From positions 1 through 64,000 of the forward strand of contig NZ_QTQI01000004.1 in the NCBI RefSeq assembly GCF_003853705.1: a stretch of DNA of 64,000 nt, given 5' to 3'. A program made the translations under genes and the position numbers. Shown here one piece after another: positions 1 to 9,126 of the stretch (within the stretch, counting starts at the first letter, position 1; each line of letters begins with the position of its first letter). This DNA is from Burkholderia sp. Bp8992 (GTDB lineage Bacteria; Pseudomonadota; Gammaproteobacteria; Burkholderiales; Burkholderiaceae). The notes under the pieces are model-generated. The model was not told the DNA's origin and made no database searches. It saw only the letters and a list, made by a program, of their open reading frames with translations.

Positions 1-226
1 GCGCCGTGCGCAGCGTTTCCTGCGCTTGCGTCACGCCCACCGACACCGCGATCACTTCGGTCGCGACGCCCGCTTCCTTCAGGCGCACGGCTTCTTCAAC
101 GGCGATCTCGTCGAACGGGTTCATCGACATCTTCACGTTCGCGATGTCGACACCCGTGTTGTCCGACTTCACGCGAACCTTCACGTTGTAATCGACCACT
201 CTTTTCACTGGCACCAGGATTTTCAT
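1..226 (-). CDS. etfB: Electron transfer flavoprotein beta subunit (5' part, runs off the window)
   Basis: N-terminal 75 residues of the ETF beta subunit, which with EtfA carries FAD/AMP and passes electrons from acyl-CoA and related dehydrogenases to the quinone pool. The translation begins [20 protein letters not shown] and continues through the conserved [16 protein letters not shown] segment typical of EtfB. The ATG is at 226 on the minus strand. The gene continues beyond base 1, so the C-terminal half, with the ETF signature, is not visible, and etfA would be expected next. Family assignment is firm; the gene is cut only by the window edge. Confidence 0.93.
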   Translation of the reverse strand, partial: MKILVPVKRVVDYNVKVRVKSDNTGVDIANVKMSMNPFDEIAVEEAVRLKEAGVATEVIAVSVGVTQAQETLRTA

Positions 227-383
227 GCACACGCTCCAAAGTTACGAATACGACCAGAGGCCATTTTATAGCGAGGCCTCATGACTGCGCGGCCAAGCGG
301 ACCCAACCATCGTGGCTGTCGAGGATACCGCTTCTTGGCGACGCGCCAATGATAGCGAACGATCGTTCTATTTTAAAAGAGAA

Positions 384-410
384 AAAACCCGGACGCAAAG
401 CCCGGGTTTT
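384..410 (-). terminator. Rho-independent terminator after metQ
   Basis: Inverted repeat with 9-bp arms AAAACCCGG / CCGGGTTTT and an intervening loop. Read on the minus strand it is followed by a T-rich run (GGGTTTTTTCTCTTTT). It lies 44 bases past the metQ stop and so would end the metNIQ transcript before etfB. Confidence 0.8.
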
Positions 411-453
411 CGATCATCGACTCTAATCCCGCCGGGCGCCCGTCCTCCGCCTG

Positions 454-1248
454 TTACCAGGCGGCGATGACCGCACCGCCGAACTTGCCTTCGATGAACT
501 GCTTCACGTCGGCCGAATGATAGGCCGCGATCAGCTTCGCGACCCACGGCTTGTTGCGGTCCGCCTCGCGAATCGCGAGGATGTTCGCGTACGGGCCGTT
601 CGGGCCCTCGATCGCGATCGCGTCCTGCTTCGGTTTCAACCCCGCTTCCATCGCATAGTTGGTGTTGATCGCGGCCGCGTCGACGTCGCCGAGCGAGCGC
701 GGGATCTGCGCCGCATCGAGTTCGACGATCTTCAGCTTGCGCGGATTGTCGACGATATCGAGCGGCGTCGCCTTCAGCCCCACATCCGCGCGCAACTTCA
801 GCAGGCCCTGTTTCTGCAGCAACAGCAACGCGCGACCGCCGTTGGTCGGATCGTTCGGCACCGCGACGCGTGCGCCCGGCTTCAGTTCGGCCAGCGACTT
901 CACGCGCTTCGAATAGATGCCCATCGGGAACGTCACGGTATCCGCGACCTTGAGCAGCTTGTAGCCGCGATCCTTCACCTGCGCCTGCAGATACGGATCG
1001 TGCTGGTAGCTGTTCGCGTCGAGGTCGCCCGATGCGAGCGCGGCGTTCGGCTGCACGTAATCGGAGAATTCGACGATGCGGATCTCGAGACCATCCTTCG
1101 CCGCGACCCTCTTCACCACTTCCATGATCTGCGCGTGCGGGCCGCCCGTCACGCCCACCTTGATGGTTTCGGCCTGCGCGTGCGCGCCCGCGAACAGCGT
1201 AGCCGCACCGAGTGCCGCCACGAATTTCAGCATGAAGCGTCGTTGCAT
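454..1248 (-). CDS. metQ: D-methionine ABC transporter substrate-binding protein
   Basis: Periplasmic binding component of the MetNIQ methionine importer (NLPA family, 264 aa, usual family length). Residues 1-26 form a Sec-type signal peptide ending AGAHAQA, followed by the typical start of the mature domain, ETIKVGVTGGPHAQ. Conserved NLPA segments include SYQHDPYLQ and AVPNDPTNGGRALLLLQ. The signal has no lipobox cysteine, whereas the E. coli protein is a lipoprotein, so this one is predicted to be soluble in the periplasm. It is the last gene of metN-metI-metQ, 29 bp after metI. Ligand specificity (D-/L-methionine) rests on the operon, not on binding residues I can verify. Confidence 0.93.
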   Translation of the reverse strand: MQRRFMLKFVAALGAATLFAGAHAQAETIKVGVTGGPHAQIMEVVKRVAAKDGLEIRIVEFSDYVQPNAALASGDLDANSYQHDPYLQAQVKDRGYKLLKVADTVTFPMGIYSKRVKSLAELKPGARVAVPNDPTNGGRALLLLQKQGLLKLRADVGLKATPLDIVDNPRKLKIVELDAAQIPRSLGDVDAAAINTNYAMEAGLKPKQDAIAIEGPNGPYANILAIREADRNKPWVAKLIAAYHSADVKQFIEGKFGGAVIAAW

Positions 1249-1277
1249 CGTGTCTCCCCTAACGGATCAGTTTCGAC

Positions 1278-1931
1278 TTATTTGTGGCTCAGCCGGCGCA
1301 CGAGCCAGTCGCCGAACGATTGCACGATCTGCACGAACACGATCAGGATCGCGACGACCGTCCACATCACTTCCGGCAGATAGCGCTGGTAACCGTAGCG
1401 GATCCCGAGATCGCCGAGCCCGCCGCCGCCGATCGCGCCCGCCATCGCCGAATAGCCGACCAGCGACACGAACGTGATCGTCAGGCCCGCGACGACGCCC
1501 GGCAGCGACTCGGGCAGCAGCACCTTGAACACGATCTGCGACGTGGTCGCACCCATCGATTGCGCGGCCTCGATCAGCCCGCGGTCGACTTCGCGCAATG
1601 CCGTCTCGACGAGACGCGCGATGAACGGCGCGGCCGCGAGCGTCAGCGGCACGACCGCCGCGGCCGTGCCGATCGACGAACCGGTGACGAGACGCGTGAA
1701 CGGAATCACCGCGACCAGCAGGATGATGAACGGCGTCGAGCGGACGGCATTCACGATGCCGCCGAGCACGCGATTCACCGCGAGGTTCTGCAGCACGCCC
1801 TGGCGGTCGGTCAGGTACAGCAGCACGCCGAGCGGCAGGCCGACGAGCGCGCCAACCGCCCCGGAGATGCCGACCATGATCAGCGTCTCCCAGAACGACT
1901 GCACGAACATATCGAACATCTCACTCAACAT
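1278..1931 (-). CDS. metI: D-methionine ABC transporter permease
   Basis: Inner-membrane permease of the methionine importer, 217 aa. Several hydrophobic helices are visible, for example [20 protein letters not shown] near the N-terminus. The cytoplasmic coupling loop with the EAA motif (EAAQSMGAT, from residue 121) is the contact site for the ATPase. Its start overlaps the end of metN by 11 bp, indicating translational coupling, and metQ follows after 29 bp. Length and motifs match the MetI family of BPD-type permeases. Confidence 0.94.
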   Translation of the reverse strand: MLSEMFDMFVQSFWETLIMVGISGAVGALVGLPLGVLLYLTDRQGVLQNLAVNRVLGGIVNAVRSTPFIILLVAVIPFTRLVTGSSIGTAAAVVPLTLAAAPFIARLVETALREVDRGLIEAAQSMGATTSQIVFKVLLPESLPGVVAGLTITFVSLVGYSAMAGAIGGGGLGDLGIRYGYQRYLPEVMWTVVAILIVFVQIVQSFGDWLVRRLSHK

Positions 1932-2955
1932 ACGAAAGCTCCTCTACCACCACACCTTGCTCGCGCAGGAACGCGAGCGCCTGTCCGACCTTGCCCGGCT
2001 CGCCGCCCGCGAGCACCGCGAGCGAACCGAATGCCTGCCCCTGGATCTCGTCGATCTGGCCGTGCAGGATGTTGAAATCGAGTTCGTACCGGCGGATCGT
2101 CTCCGACAGGATCGGCTGGTCGACACCCGAGCCGGTGAACGCGAGCCGCAGCAGATGCCCGCGCCCCGTCTTCAGCCGTTCGGCCACGCGCGCCTTCAGC
2201 GCGGGCGGCAGTTCCTGTGCGATCACGTCGCCGATCAGCGCGCGCGTCACTTCGTGATGCGGCTGCAGGAACACGTCGATCACGCGGCCTTCCTCGACCA
2301 CGCGCCCGGCATCGAGCACCGCGACGCGATCGCAGACCTGCTTGATCACTTCCATCTGGTGCGTGATCAGCACGATCGTGAGGCCGAGCTCGCGATTGAT
2401 GCGCTTCAGCAGATCGAGGATCGAACGCGTGGTTTCGGGATCGAGCGCGGACGTCGCTTCGTCCGACAGCAGCACCTTCGGCTGGCTCGCGAGCGCGCGC
2501 GCAATGCCGACGCGCTGCTTCTGCCCGCCGCTGATCTGCGACGGATAGCGATCCTTCTGCGCGGACAGCCCGACAAGGTCGAGCAGCGGCAGCACGGCAG
2601 CCTCGATCTCGGCACGGCTCGCGCCGGCCAGCTCGAGCGGCAGCGCGACGTTGTCGAACACCGTGCGCGACGACAGCAGGTTGAAGTGCTGGAAGATCAT
2701 GCCGATCTCGCGGCGCGCCTCGCGCAGTGCGCCCGCCGGCAACAGCGTGAGATCGCGCCCGCCGACGACGACGTTGCCTTCGGTCGGCCGCGTGAGCAGG
2801 TTGATGGTGCGCACGAGCGTGCTCTTGCCGGCGCCGCTTCGGCCGATGATGCCGAACACCTCGCCCTGCGGGATCGTCAGGTTGACGTTGTGCAGCGCGT
2901 CGACCCAGCCGCCGGGGCCGGGGAAACGCTGCGAAAGATTGCGTAATTCGATCAT
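1921..2955 (-). CDS. metN: D-methionine ABC transporter ATP-binding protein
   Basis: ATPase of the MetNIQ importer, 344 aa. Walker [10 protein letters not shown] is at residues 38-46, the ABC signature SGGQKQR at 141-147 and Walker B VLLSDE at 160-165. A C-terminal NIL domain (about 265-340), which in the E. coli homologue binds methionine and inhibits transport, is present by length and position. The frame stays open upstream to 3078, but I chose the ATG at 2955 because the protein then begins [11 protein letters not shown], the family's usual N-terminus; the 41 upstream residues are unlike any ABC ATPase. First gene of the operon, divergent from the hydrolase at 3174. Confidence 0.94.
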   Translation of the reverse strand: MIELRNLSQRFPGPGGWVDALHNVNLTIPQGEVFGIIGRSGAGKSTLVRTINLLTRPTEGNVVVGGRDLTLLPAGALREARREIGMIFQHFNLLSSRTVFDNVALPLELAGASRAEIEAAVLPLLDLVGLSAQKDRYPSQISGGQKQRVGIARALASQPKVLLSDEATSALDPETTRSILDLLKRINRELGLTIVLITHQMEVIKQVCDRVAVLDAGRVVEEGRVIDVFLQPHHEVTRALIGDVIAQELPPALKARVAERLKTGRGHLLRLAFTGSGVDQPILSETIRRYELDFNILHGQIDEIQGQAFGSLAVLAGGEPGKVGQALAFLREQGVVVEELSYVE

Positions 2956-3173
2956 GTAAACAGAACGGCGGCCGGCCGGCGAGTTGGCCCGCCAGTCGGC
3001 CGCCGATGCATCTGGAATAGCCGGCGATTTTACCGCAAACCCCTCATTCCCCTTAATAATCGATTTCGATCTTTTCATAACTACACGAAATTAGAGGAGC
3101 CCCGCTGGGCCGCCGCGCGCAGGCCGCGACTATGATCCGGAACACGTATGCCAACAAACAGGGGACACGCCAG

Positions 3174-4094
3174 ATGACCGCCACCACCACGCCGGCCGCC
3201 GCGCCCGCCACCGCCGGCGCCGCGCCTTCGCCGCCGCCCGCACCGAAGATGGGCCGGCTGCGTACCGCGGACGGGCTCGAACTGGCGTCGTACCGCTGGC
3301 CTGCCGGCGACAGCACGGCGCCGCCCCGTGCGACGATCGCGCTCGTACACGGCCTCGCCGAACACGCGGGCCGCTATGCCGCGCTCGCCGGCCGGCTGAA
3401 AGCCGCCGGCATCGACGTGCTCGCGATCGACCTGCGCGGACATGGCCAGTCGCCCGGCAAGCGCGTCTGGGTCGAGCGTTTCGATGGATACCTGAACGAT
3501 GCGGATGCGCTGGTCGCCGAAGCCGCGCGCGGCAATTCGCCGCTGTTCCTGATGGGGCACAGCATGGGCGGCGCGGTCGCGGCGCTCTACGCGATCGAGC
3601 GCGCGCCGGCCCGCGGCCATGCGCTGACGGGCCTCGTGCTGTCGAGCCCGGCGCTCGCGCCGGGGCGCGACGTGCCGCGCTGGATGCTCGCGGTCAGCCG
3701 CATCATCAGCCGCATATGGCCGACCTTCCCCGCGATCAGGATCGATGCGGCGCTGCTGTCGCGCGACCCGGCCATCGTCGCGGCCAATCGCGCCGATCCG
3801 CTCGTGCATCACGGCGCGGTGCCCGCGCGCACCGGTGCGGAGATTCTCGACGCGATGGCGCGCATCGAAACCGGCCGCGGCGCGCTGCGCGTGCCGGTGC
3901 TCGTCTATCACGGCACCGAGGACAAGCTGACCGAACCCGACGGCAGTCGCGCGTTCGGCGCGCGCGTCGGCTCGCCCGATCGGACGCTGACGCTATACGA
4001 AGGCGGTTTCCACGAAACGATGAACGATCTCGACCGCGATCGCGTGATCGACGCGCTGATCGCGTGGATTCACGCGCGCGTGCCGGCACGCTGA
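3174..4094 (+). CDS. Alpha/beta hydrolase, monoacylglycerol lipase/lysophospholipase-like
   Basis: Serine hydrolase of 306 aa resembling monoacylglycerol lipases (PldB-like, Hydrolase_4 family). It shows the oxyanion motif LVHGLAEHAGRYA, then DLRGHGQS, and the nucleophile elbow GHSMGG. The likely acid lies in VLVYHGTEDKLTEP and the catalytic His in GGFHETMNDLDRD near the C-terminus. The N-terminal about 25 residues are an Ala/Pro/Thr linker without a clear signal peptide. The start at 3174 has AGGGGA nine bases upstream; an in-frame ATG at 3132 would add 14 residues without such a site. The substrate is unknown. Stands alone, divergent from metN and convergent with the deacetylase. Confidence 0.85.
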   Translation: MTATTTPAAAPATAGAAPSPPPAPKMGRLRTADGLELASYRWPAGDSTAPPRATIALVHGLAEHAGRYAALAGRLKAAGIDVLAIDLRGHGQSPGKRVWVERFDGYLNDADALVAEAARGNSPLFLMGHSMGGAVAALYAIERAPARGHALTGLVLSSPALAPGRDVPRWMLAVSRIISRIWPTFPAIRIDAALLSRDPAIVAANRADPLVHHGAVPARTGAEILDAMARIETGRGALRVPVLVYHGTEDKLTEPDGSRAFGARVGSPDRTLTLYEGGFHETMNDLDRDRVIDALIAWIHARVPAR

Positions 4095-4124
4095 GCGCGC
4101 CCGGCACGGCCTGCCGGCCGGGAA

Positions 4125-5048
4125 TCAGATCCCGGCCAGCACACGCAGGTGCGCGACGACGCTGCGCCCGAGCGCGGACAGGTTGTAGCCGCCCTCGAGA
4201 CAGCTCACGATGCGGCCCTGCGCATGCCGGCGCGCCACGTCGACGATCTGCGCGGTCAGCCATTCGAAGTCGGCCTCGACGAGCCCGAGGTTGCCGATGT
4301 CGTCCTCGCGATGCGCATCGAAGCCGGCCGACACGAACAGCATCTGCGGCTTGAATGCGTCGAGGCGCGGCAGCCAGAACATGTCGACGGCTTCGCGAAT
4401 CGCCATCCCGTTGCTGCGCGCGGGCATCGGCAGGTTGACCATGTTCGGCGCCTGGTGATCGACGCCCGAGAACGGGTACAGCGGATGCTGGAAGAAGCTG
4501 CACATCAGCACGCGCTCGTCGTTCGCGAACGCGGCCTCGGTGCCGTTGCCGTGGTGCACGTCGAAATCGATGATCGCGACACGCTCGAGACCGTGCACGT
4601 CGAGCGCATGCCGCGCGGCGATCGCGACGTTGTTGAAGAAGCAGAAGCCCATCGCACGTGCGGGCTCCGCATGGTGACCGGGCGGACGCACGCCGCAGAA
4701 CGCATTCGCATAGCGGCCCTCGATCACCGCGTCGGTCGCCGCGATCGCGGCGCCGGCCGCGCGCAGTGCCGCGCGCCACGTGTCGCGATTCATCAGCGTA
4801 TCGGGATCGATCTCGACGTAGCCGTCGACCGGCGTCATGCTCCGGATGTAGTCGATGTGCGCCTGCGTATGCACACGGCCCAGCGCGACCTCGCTCGCGA
4901 ACGGCGCGGTTTCGTGCACGATCAGGTCATCGATGCGGCTCGCAATCAGCTGATCCTGGATCGCCGACAGGCGGGCCGGGCATTCCGGATGCCATTCCCC
5001 CATCTCGTGCAGCATGCAGTCGGGGTGCGTATAGAAAGCGGTTGCCAT
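4125..5048 (-). CDS. Histone deacetylase-like amidohydrolase (acetylpolyamine amidohydrolase/HDAC class II-like)
   Basis: Zinc-dependent deacetylase of the arginase/HDAC fold, 307 aa. The active-site run RPPGHHA is at 121-127 (His125-His126). The metal ligands are Asp163 and His165 in DFDVHHGNGTE and Asp244 in SAGFDAH. The N-terminal stretch HPECPARL is typical of bacterial class II-like enzymes. The substrate in bacteria is usually unproven (acetylated polyamines, short acyl amides or proteins). Convergent with the hydrolase at 3174 and divergent from mltB, so probably transcribed alone from the 5049-5217 region. Confidence 0.9.
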   Translation of the reverse strand: MATAFYTHPDCMLHEMGEWHPECPARLSAIQDQLIASRIDDLIVHETAPFASEVALGRVHTQAHIDYIRSMTPVDGYVEIDPDTLMNRDTWRAALRAAGAAIAATDAVIEGRYANAFCGVRPPGHHAEPARAMGFCFFNNVAIAARHALDVHGLERVAIIDFDVHHGNGTEAAFANDERVLMCSFFQHPLYPFSGVDHQAPNMVNLPMPARSNGMAIREAVDMFWLPRLDAFKPQMLFVSAGFDAHREDDIGNLGLVEADFEWLTAQIVDVARRHAQGRIVSCLEGGYNLSALGRSVVAHLRVLAGI

Positions 5049-5217
5049 AAGCTGTCATCGGCGGCGCACGGTGCGCCGCAGGTCTCCATCAATGATGTCC
5101 GTCGTCTGCCGCGAATTCGCCGCTAACTTACCACAACGGTGGCCCGCCACGCCCCGGCGCGCGGGATCCGTCGGGTATACTGCGCCGAACACCATCGCCC
5201 TGTCCGCCCGCTTCGAC

Positions 5218-6438
5218 ATGAATTCCAGCAAGCCTGCCGCCCTCCTCTCCGCGCTGTTCCGTGTTCGCGTGCCGCTCGTCGCCGCCGCTGTCGTTGCGGC
5301 CCTCGGCACCGCGCCTGCCGGCGCGCAGACGCAGCCGGCGAAGCCCGCCGGCAAGCTCGTCGCTCAGGCCGAACCGCCGCAGCCGGCGCCGCAAGGCCAG
5401 ACCTTCGAAGAGGAAATTGTTCCGCAACGTTATGCGAACAACGCGAAGGTCGACGCCTTCATCGACGACATGGTGAGCCGCAACGGCTTCGACGCCGCCA
5501 GCCTGCATGCGCTGTTCTCGCGCATCAGCTACTCGGCAACGGCCGTCAAGCTCGTGAAGCCGGCCGCGTCGCCGACGGTCAAGAACTGGCGCGTCTATCG
5601 CTCGCGCTTCATCGAGCCGATCCGCATCAACGCGGGCGTGAAGTTCTGGAAGGCGAACCAGGCAACGCTGCAGCGCGCGTCCGAACAGTTCGGCGTGCCG
5701 CCCGAGGTGATCGTCGGCATCATCGGCGTCGAGACGATCTATGGCCGCTACATGGGCAACTTCCGCGTGCTCGACGCGCTGACGACGCTCACGTTCGACT
5801 ATCCGGACACGCCGAATCGCGACAGCCGCCAGGCCACGTTCCGCAAGAACCTCGAGGACTTCCTGGTCTGGACCCGCGACAACCAGCTCGACCCGACCAC
5901 CGTGCTCGGCTCGTATACGGGCGCGATCGGGATCCCGCAGTTCCTGCCGAGCAGCATCCGCGAATATGCGGTCGACTTCGACGGTACGGGCCACGTCGAT
6001 CTGCGCAGCAGTCCTGTCGATGCGATCGGCAGCGTCGCGAACTACCTGAAGCAGCACGGCTGGGAAACCGACCGGCCGGTGGTCTGGCAGATCACGCCCG
6101 ATACGGGCAGCCTGGGCATCGCACAGGCTGCCGCCGACGGCCAGCCCGAACCGCACTGGGCGCTGTCGCAACTGATGCGCGCGGGCATGACGCTGAACGA
6201 GCCGACGGTCAACATCACGACTGAAGCCGGCACGCCGGTGACCGTGGTCGACCTGCCGTCGCCGGGGCGCGCGACCGAATACATGCTCGGCCTGAAGAAT
6301 TTCTATGTGCTGACGCGCTACAACCGCAGCTTCTTCTACGCGCTCACCGTGTACCAGCTCGGCGAAGCCGTGAAGGCGCAGATGGAGGCGAGCGGCGCGC
6401 TGAAGCCGGCCGCCACCGACGACGCGCAATCGCAGTAG
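5218..6438 (+). CDS. mltB: Membrane-bound/periplasmic lytic murein transglycosylase B
   Basis: Peptidoglycan-cleaving lytic transglycosylase (SLT_2/MltB family), 406 aa. An N-terminal hydrophobic segment (about 18-37, ending APAGAQ) serves as a signal sequence; no lipobox cysteine is seen, so it may be a soluble periplasmic or anchored form. The catalytic Glu172 sits in GVETIYGRYMG, and the family block GAIGIPQFLPSS follows. I chose the ATG at 5218 because it gives a normal signal peptide; the frame is open back to 5071 but that part reads as non-coding. Followed by a strong terminator. Confidence 0.92.
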   Translation: MNSSKPAALLSALFRVRVPLVAAAVVAALGTAPAGAQTQPAKPAGKLVAQAEPPQPAPQGQTFEEEIVPQRYANNAKVDAFIDDMVSRNGFDAASLHALFSRISYSATAVKLVKPAASPTVKNWRVYRSRFIEPIRINAGVKFWKANQATLQRASEQFGVPPEVIVGIIGVETIYGRYMGNFRVLDALTTLTFDYPDTPNRDSRQATFRKNLEDFLVWTRDNQLDPTTVLGSYTGAIGIPQFLPSSIREYAVDFDGTGHVDLRSSPVDAIGSVANYLKQHGWETDRPVVWQITPDTGSLGIAQAAADGQPEPHWALSQLMRAGMTLNEPTVNITTEAGTPVTVVDLPSPGRATEYMLGLKNFYVLTRYNRSFFYALTVYQLGEAVKAQMEASGALKPAATDDAQSQ

Positions 6439-6455
6439 GATCTGCCCGCCCAAAG

Positions 6456-6485
6456 AAAAAGCGCCGCACAAGCGGCGCTTTTTTA
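6456..6485. terminator. Terminator between mltB and cysM
   Basis: Stem AAAAAGCGCCGC / GCGGCGCTTTTTT with a 4-nt loop. A-run on the left and T-run on the right make it usable for both the plus-strand mltB and the convergent minus-strand cysM transcripts. Confidence 0.85.
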
Positions 6486-6516
6486 TTGCTGGCGCGCTGC
6501 GCACGCCAACCCGTGT

Positions 6517-7419
6517 TCAGGCGGGGAACACGCCCGTGGACAGATAGCGGTCGCCGCGATCGCAGACGATGAACACGATCGTCGCGTTCTCGACCTGACG
6601 CGCGATGCGCATCGCGACTTCGCACGCGCCGCCCGACGAAATGCCCGCGAAGATGCCTTCGACTGCCGCCAGCCGGCGCGTCATCGTTTCCGACGCAGCC
6701 TGGCTCACGCTCTCGACACGGTCGACGCGGCTGCGATCGAAGATCGTCGGCATGTACGCTTCCGGCCACTTGCGGATGCCCGGAATGCGCGAGCCGTCTT
6801 CCGGCTGCGCACCGATGATCTCGATCGCCGGATTCTGTTCCTTCAGATAGCGCGACGTGCCCATGATCGTGCCCGTCGTGCCCATGGCCGACACGAAGTG
6901 CGTGATGCGCCCTTCGGTATCGCGCCAGATCTCCGGCCCCGTCGCTTCGTAGTGCGCAACGGGATTATCAGGGTTCGCGAACTGGTCGAGGATCACGCCC
7001 TTGCCTTCGCGCTGCATCTCGTCCGCGAGGTCGCGCGCCAGCTCCATCCCGCCCTTCACCGGCGTCAGGATGATTTCCGCGCCGTAGGCGGCCATGCTCT
7101 GGCGGCGCTCGACCGACAGGTCCTCCGGCATGATCAGCACCATCTTGTAGCCGCGGATCGCTGCTGCCATCGCGAGTGCGATGCCCGTATTGCCGCTCGT
7201 CGCCTCGATCAGCGTATCGCCGGGCTTGATGCGACCGCGCGCCTCGGCCTTGCTGATCATCGACAGCGCCGGGCGATCCTTCACGGAACCGGCCGGGTTG
7301 TTGCCTTCGAGCTTCGCAAGCACCACGTTGTTGCGCGCGCGAATTTCGTCGTCCGGCAAGCGGACCAGTTGCACGAGCGGCGTATTGCCGATCGTGTCTT
7401 CGATAGTTTTGTAAGCCAT
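6517..7419 (-). CDS. cysM: Cysteine synthase B (O-acetylserine sulfhydrylase)
   Basis: PLP enzyme making cysteine from O-acetylserine (or O-phosphoserine) and sulfide or thiosulfate, 300 aa. The PLP lysine is Lys48 in NNPAGSVKDRP and the substrate-binding loop is EATSGNTGIALA. The C-terminal part carries GISSGGACEVA. Length and the short C-terminus fit CysM rather than CysK. The frame is open to 7548, but the conserved N-terminus MAYKTIEDTIGNTPLV begins at the ATG at 7419. Convergent with mltB; a separate transcription unit from the ComEA-like gene upstream, whose terminator lies between them. Confidence 0.93.
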   Translation of the reverse strand: MAYKTIEDTIGNTPLVQLVRLPDDEIRARNNVVLAKLEGNNPAGSVKDRPALSMISKAEARGRIKPGDTLIEATSGNTGIALAMAAAIRGYKMVLIMPEDLSVERRQSMAAYGAEIILTPVKGGMELARDLADEMQREGKGVILDQFANPDNPVAHYEATGPEIWRDTEGRITHFVSAMGTTGTIMGTSRYLKEQNPAIEIIGAQPEDGSRIPGIRKWPEAYMPTIFDRSRVDRVESVSQAASETMTRRLAAVEGIFAGISSGGACEVAMRIARQVENATIVFIVCDRGDRYLSTGVFPA

Positions 7420-7563
7420 GGATATACCGTCAGTACGAGGCCGATCAATCGATCGATTGTAAACCAGCACCGCCACTCGCGCCGGCAATCCCATGACGAC
7501 GATGGAATACACATGCCGCGCGAAACGTGATCGCCGCCTGCATCGCACGCGCCGCCGCCACGC

Positions 7564-7587
7564 AAAAAACCCGCGGCATGCCGCGGG
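7564..7587 (-). terminator. Terminator after the ComEA-like gene
   Basis: Perfect 9-bp stem CCCGCGGCA/TGCCGCGGG followed on the minus strand by TTTTTT. It lies 56 bp past the stop of the gene at 7643 and separates it from cysM. Confidence 0.85.
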
Positions 7588-7642
7588 AAGCCGTCATGAC
7601 GACGGCGACTGAAGGAGCTCGTTGTCGGTCGCGCGCGACGCG

Positions 7643-7996
7643 TTACTTCTGTGCGGTGCGGGCAGGCGCAGCGGCAGGCTTGGCTGCCGCCGGCTTGCCC
7701 GCGGCAGGCAGCACCGCAGCCGGGCCGGCTGCGCCCGCCGCGCCAATCGTCAGCCCTTCCTGCTGAAGCCGCTCGACGGTATGCCCGCCCATGCCTTTCA
7801 CGCGCGCGGCGAGATCTTCCGCATTCCTGAACGGACCGCGCGTGCCGCGTTCATCGAGGATCGCCTTCGCCCGTGCCGGACCGATGCCCTTGATGCCGAC
7901 GAGCGCGTCCTCGCTCGCGGTGTTGACATCGACGGCCGCCCAGGCCGACGCGACTGCGCCGAGCATGACCGCTGCGGCAAACCATTTCCTGATCAT
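7643..7996 (-). CDS. ComEA-like helix-hairpin-helix DNA-binding protein
   Basis: Small secreted protein of 117 aa. Residues 1-20 (MIRKWFAAAVMLGAVASAWA) are a signal peptide; the following helix-hairpin-helix domain reads VNTASEDALVGIKGIGPARA and RGPFRNAEDLAARVKGMG, the ComEA-type tandem HhH that binds DNA. The tail, about 30 residues, is rich in Ala, Pro and Lys. In naturally transformable bacteria ComEA pulls DNA across the periplasm; here the gene stands alone without other com genes, so that role is only possible. The frame extends to 8185, but the signal peptide fixes the start at 7996. Confidence 0.85.
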   Translation of the reverse strand: MIRKWFAAAVMLGAVASAWAAVDVNTASEDALVGIKGIGPARAKAILDERGTRGPFRNAEDLAARVKGMGGHTVERLQQEGLTIGAAGAAGPAAVLPAAGKPAAAKPAAAPARTAQK

Positions 7997-8070
7997 GTGC
8001 TGGATCTCCGAAGAAAAACGGCCGGCGGCTGCCGACCGTGAGACCCAGTCTAGCGGCGCAACGCTTGCGT

Positions 8071-9063
8071 TTAAACCTGGCCGGATAGCCAACGGACGTA
8101 GCGGTCGACGCCTTCCTGCACGGTCAGGAACGGTGCGTCGTAGCCGGCTGCGCGCAGCTTCGTCTGGTCGGCCTGCGTGAAGCACTGGTACTTGCCGCGC
8201 AATGCATCGGGGAACGGCACGTATTCGATCAGCCCCTGCTCGACCTGCTGCGCGAGCGTCAGCGGCGGCTGGTTGTCGAGCGCGCGCAGCGTATTCACGA
8301 CCGTCGACGCGATATCGTTGAACGGCTGCGCCCGGCCCGTGCCGAGGTTGAAGATGCCCGACTTCTCCGGATGATCGAAGAAGAACAGGTTCACCTTCGT
8401 CACGTCCTCGACCGACACGAAGTCGCGCGTCTGCTCGCCGGGCGCATAGCCGTTGTACTCGCCGAACAGCTTGACCTTGCCTTCCGCGCGGAACTGGTTG
8501 AAGTTGTGGAACGCGACCGACGCCATGCGCCCCTTGTGCGTCTCGCGCGGGCCGTATACGTTGAAATAGCGGAAGCCGGCGATCTGGCTCTTCGCGGTCG
8601 GCAGCACGCGACGGATCACCTGGTCGAACAGGAACTTCGAGTAGCCGTACACGTTCAGCGGCGCCTCGACGTCACGCTCCTCGACGAAACGCGTCGAGCC
8701 GCCGTAGATTGCGGCCGACGATGCATACAGGAACTGCGTGCCCTGCGCGAGGCAGGTATCGAGCACCGCGCGGCTGTAGCGGAAGTTGTTGTCCATCATG
8801 TAGCGGCCGTCGGTTTCCATCGTGTCCGAACAGGCGCCTTCGTGGAACACCGCGCGCACCTTGCCGAAGTCGCCGCGTGCGAAGCGTTCGACGAATTCCG
8901 TCTTGTCGAGATAGTCGTCGATCTCGCAATCGACGAGATTCCGGAACTTGTCCGCGCGCGTCAGGTTGTCGACCGCGATGATGCGCGACTCGCCGCGCTC
9001 GTTGAGCGCCTTGACGATGTTCGCGCCGATAAAACCGGCCGCGCCGGTGACGATGAGGGTCAT
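8071..9063 (-). CDS. hldD: ADP-L-glycero-D-manno-heptose-6-epimerase
   Basis: Converts ADP-D,D-heptose to ADP-L,D-heptose, the last step of the LPS inner-core heptose precursor, 330 aa. It is an extended SDR: NADP-binding [11 protein letters not shown] at 7-17 and the catalytic Tyr139 and Lys143 in VYGYSKF. The motif [17 protein letters not shown] is characteristic of HldD/RfaD. It follows hldE by 63 bp on the same strand in the ugd-hldE-hldD set, consistent with a shared envelope operon. Confidence 0.95.
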   Translation of the reverse strand: MTLIVTGAAGFIGANIVKALNERGESRIIAVDNLTRADKFRNLVDCEIDDYLDKTEFVERFARGDFGKVRAVFHEGACSDTMETDGRYMMDNNFRYSRAVLDTCLAQGTQFLYASSAAIYGGSTRFVEERDVEAPLNVYGYSKFLFDQVIRRVLPTAKSQIAGFRYFNVYGPRETHKGRMASVAFHNFNQFRAEGKVKLFGEYNGYAPGEQTRDFVSVEDVTKVNLFFFDHPEKSGIFNLGTGRAQPFNDIASTVVNTLRALDNQPPLTLAQQVEQGLIEYVPFPDALRGKYQCFTQADQTKLRAAGYDAPFLTVQEGVDRYVRWLSGQV

Positions 9064-9126
9064 GATCGTCCTGCCTGAAAAGTGCGAGCCACTCGTGCGA
9101 CGCGCTCGTCGCGCCGCCGAATGCGC

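Noticed and set aside
2956-3173. Possible SAM riboswitch ahead of metN
   Set aside because: None of the SAM-I/II/SAH core motifs could be recognised in the 218-bp region; only a plain divergent promoter region is supported.
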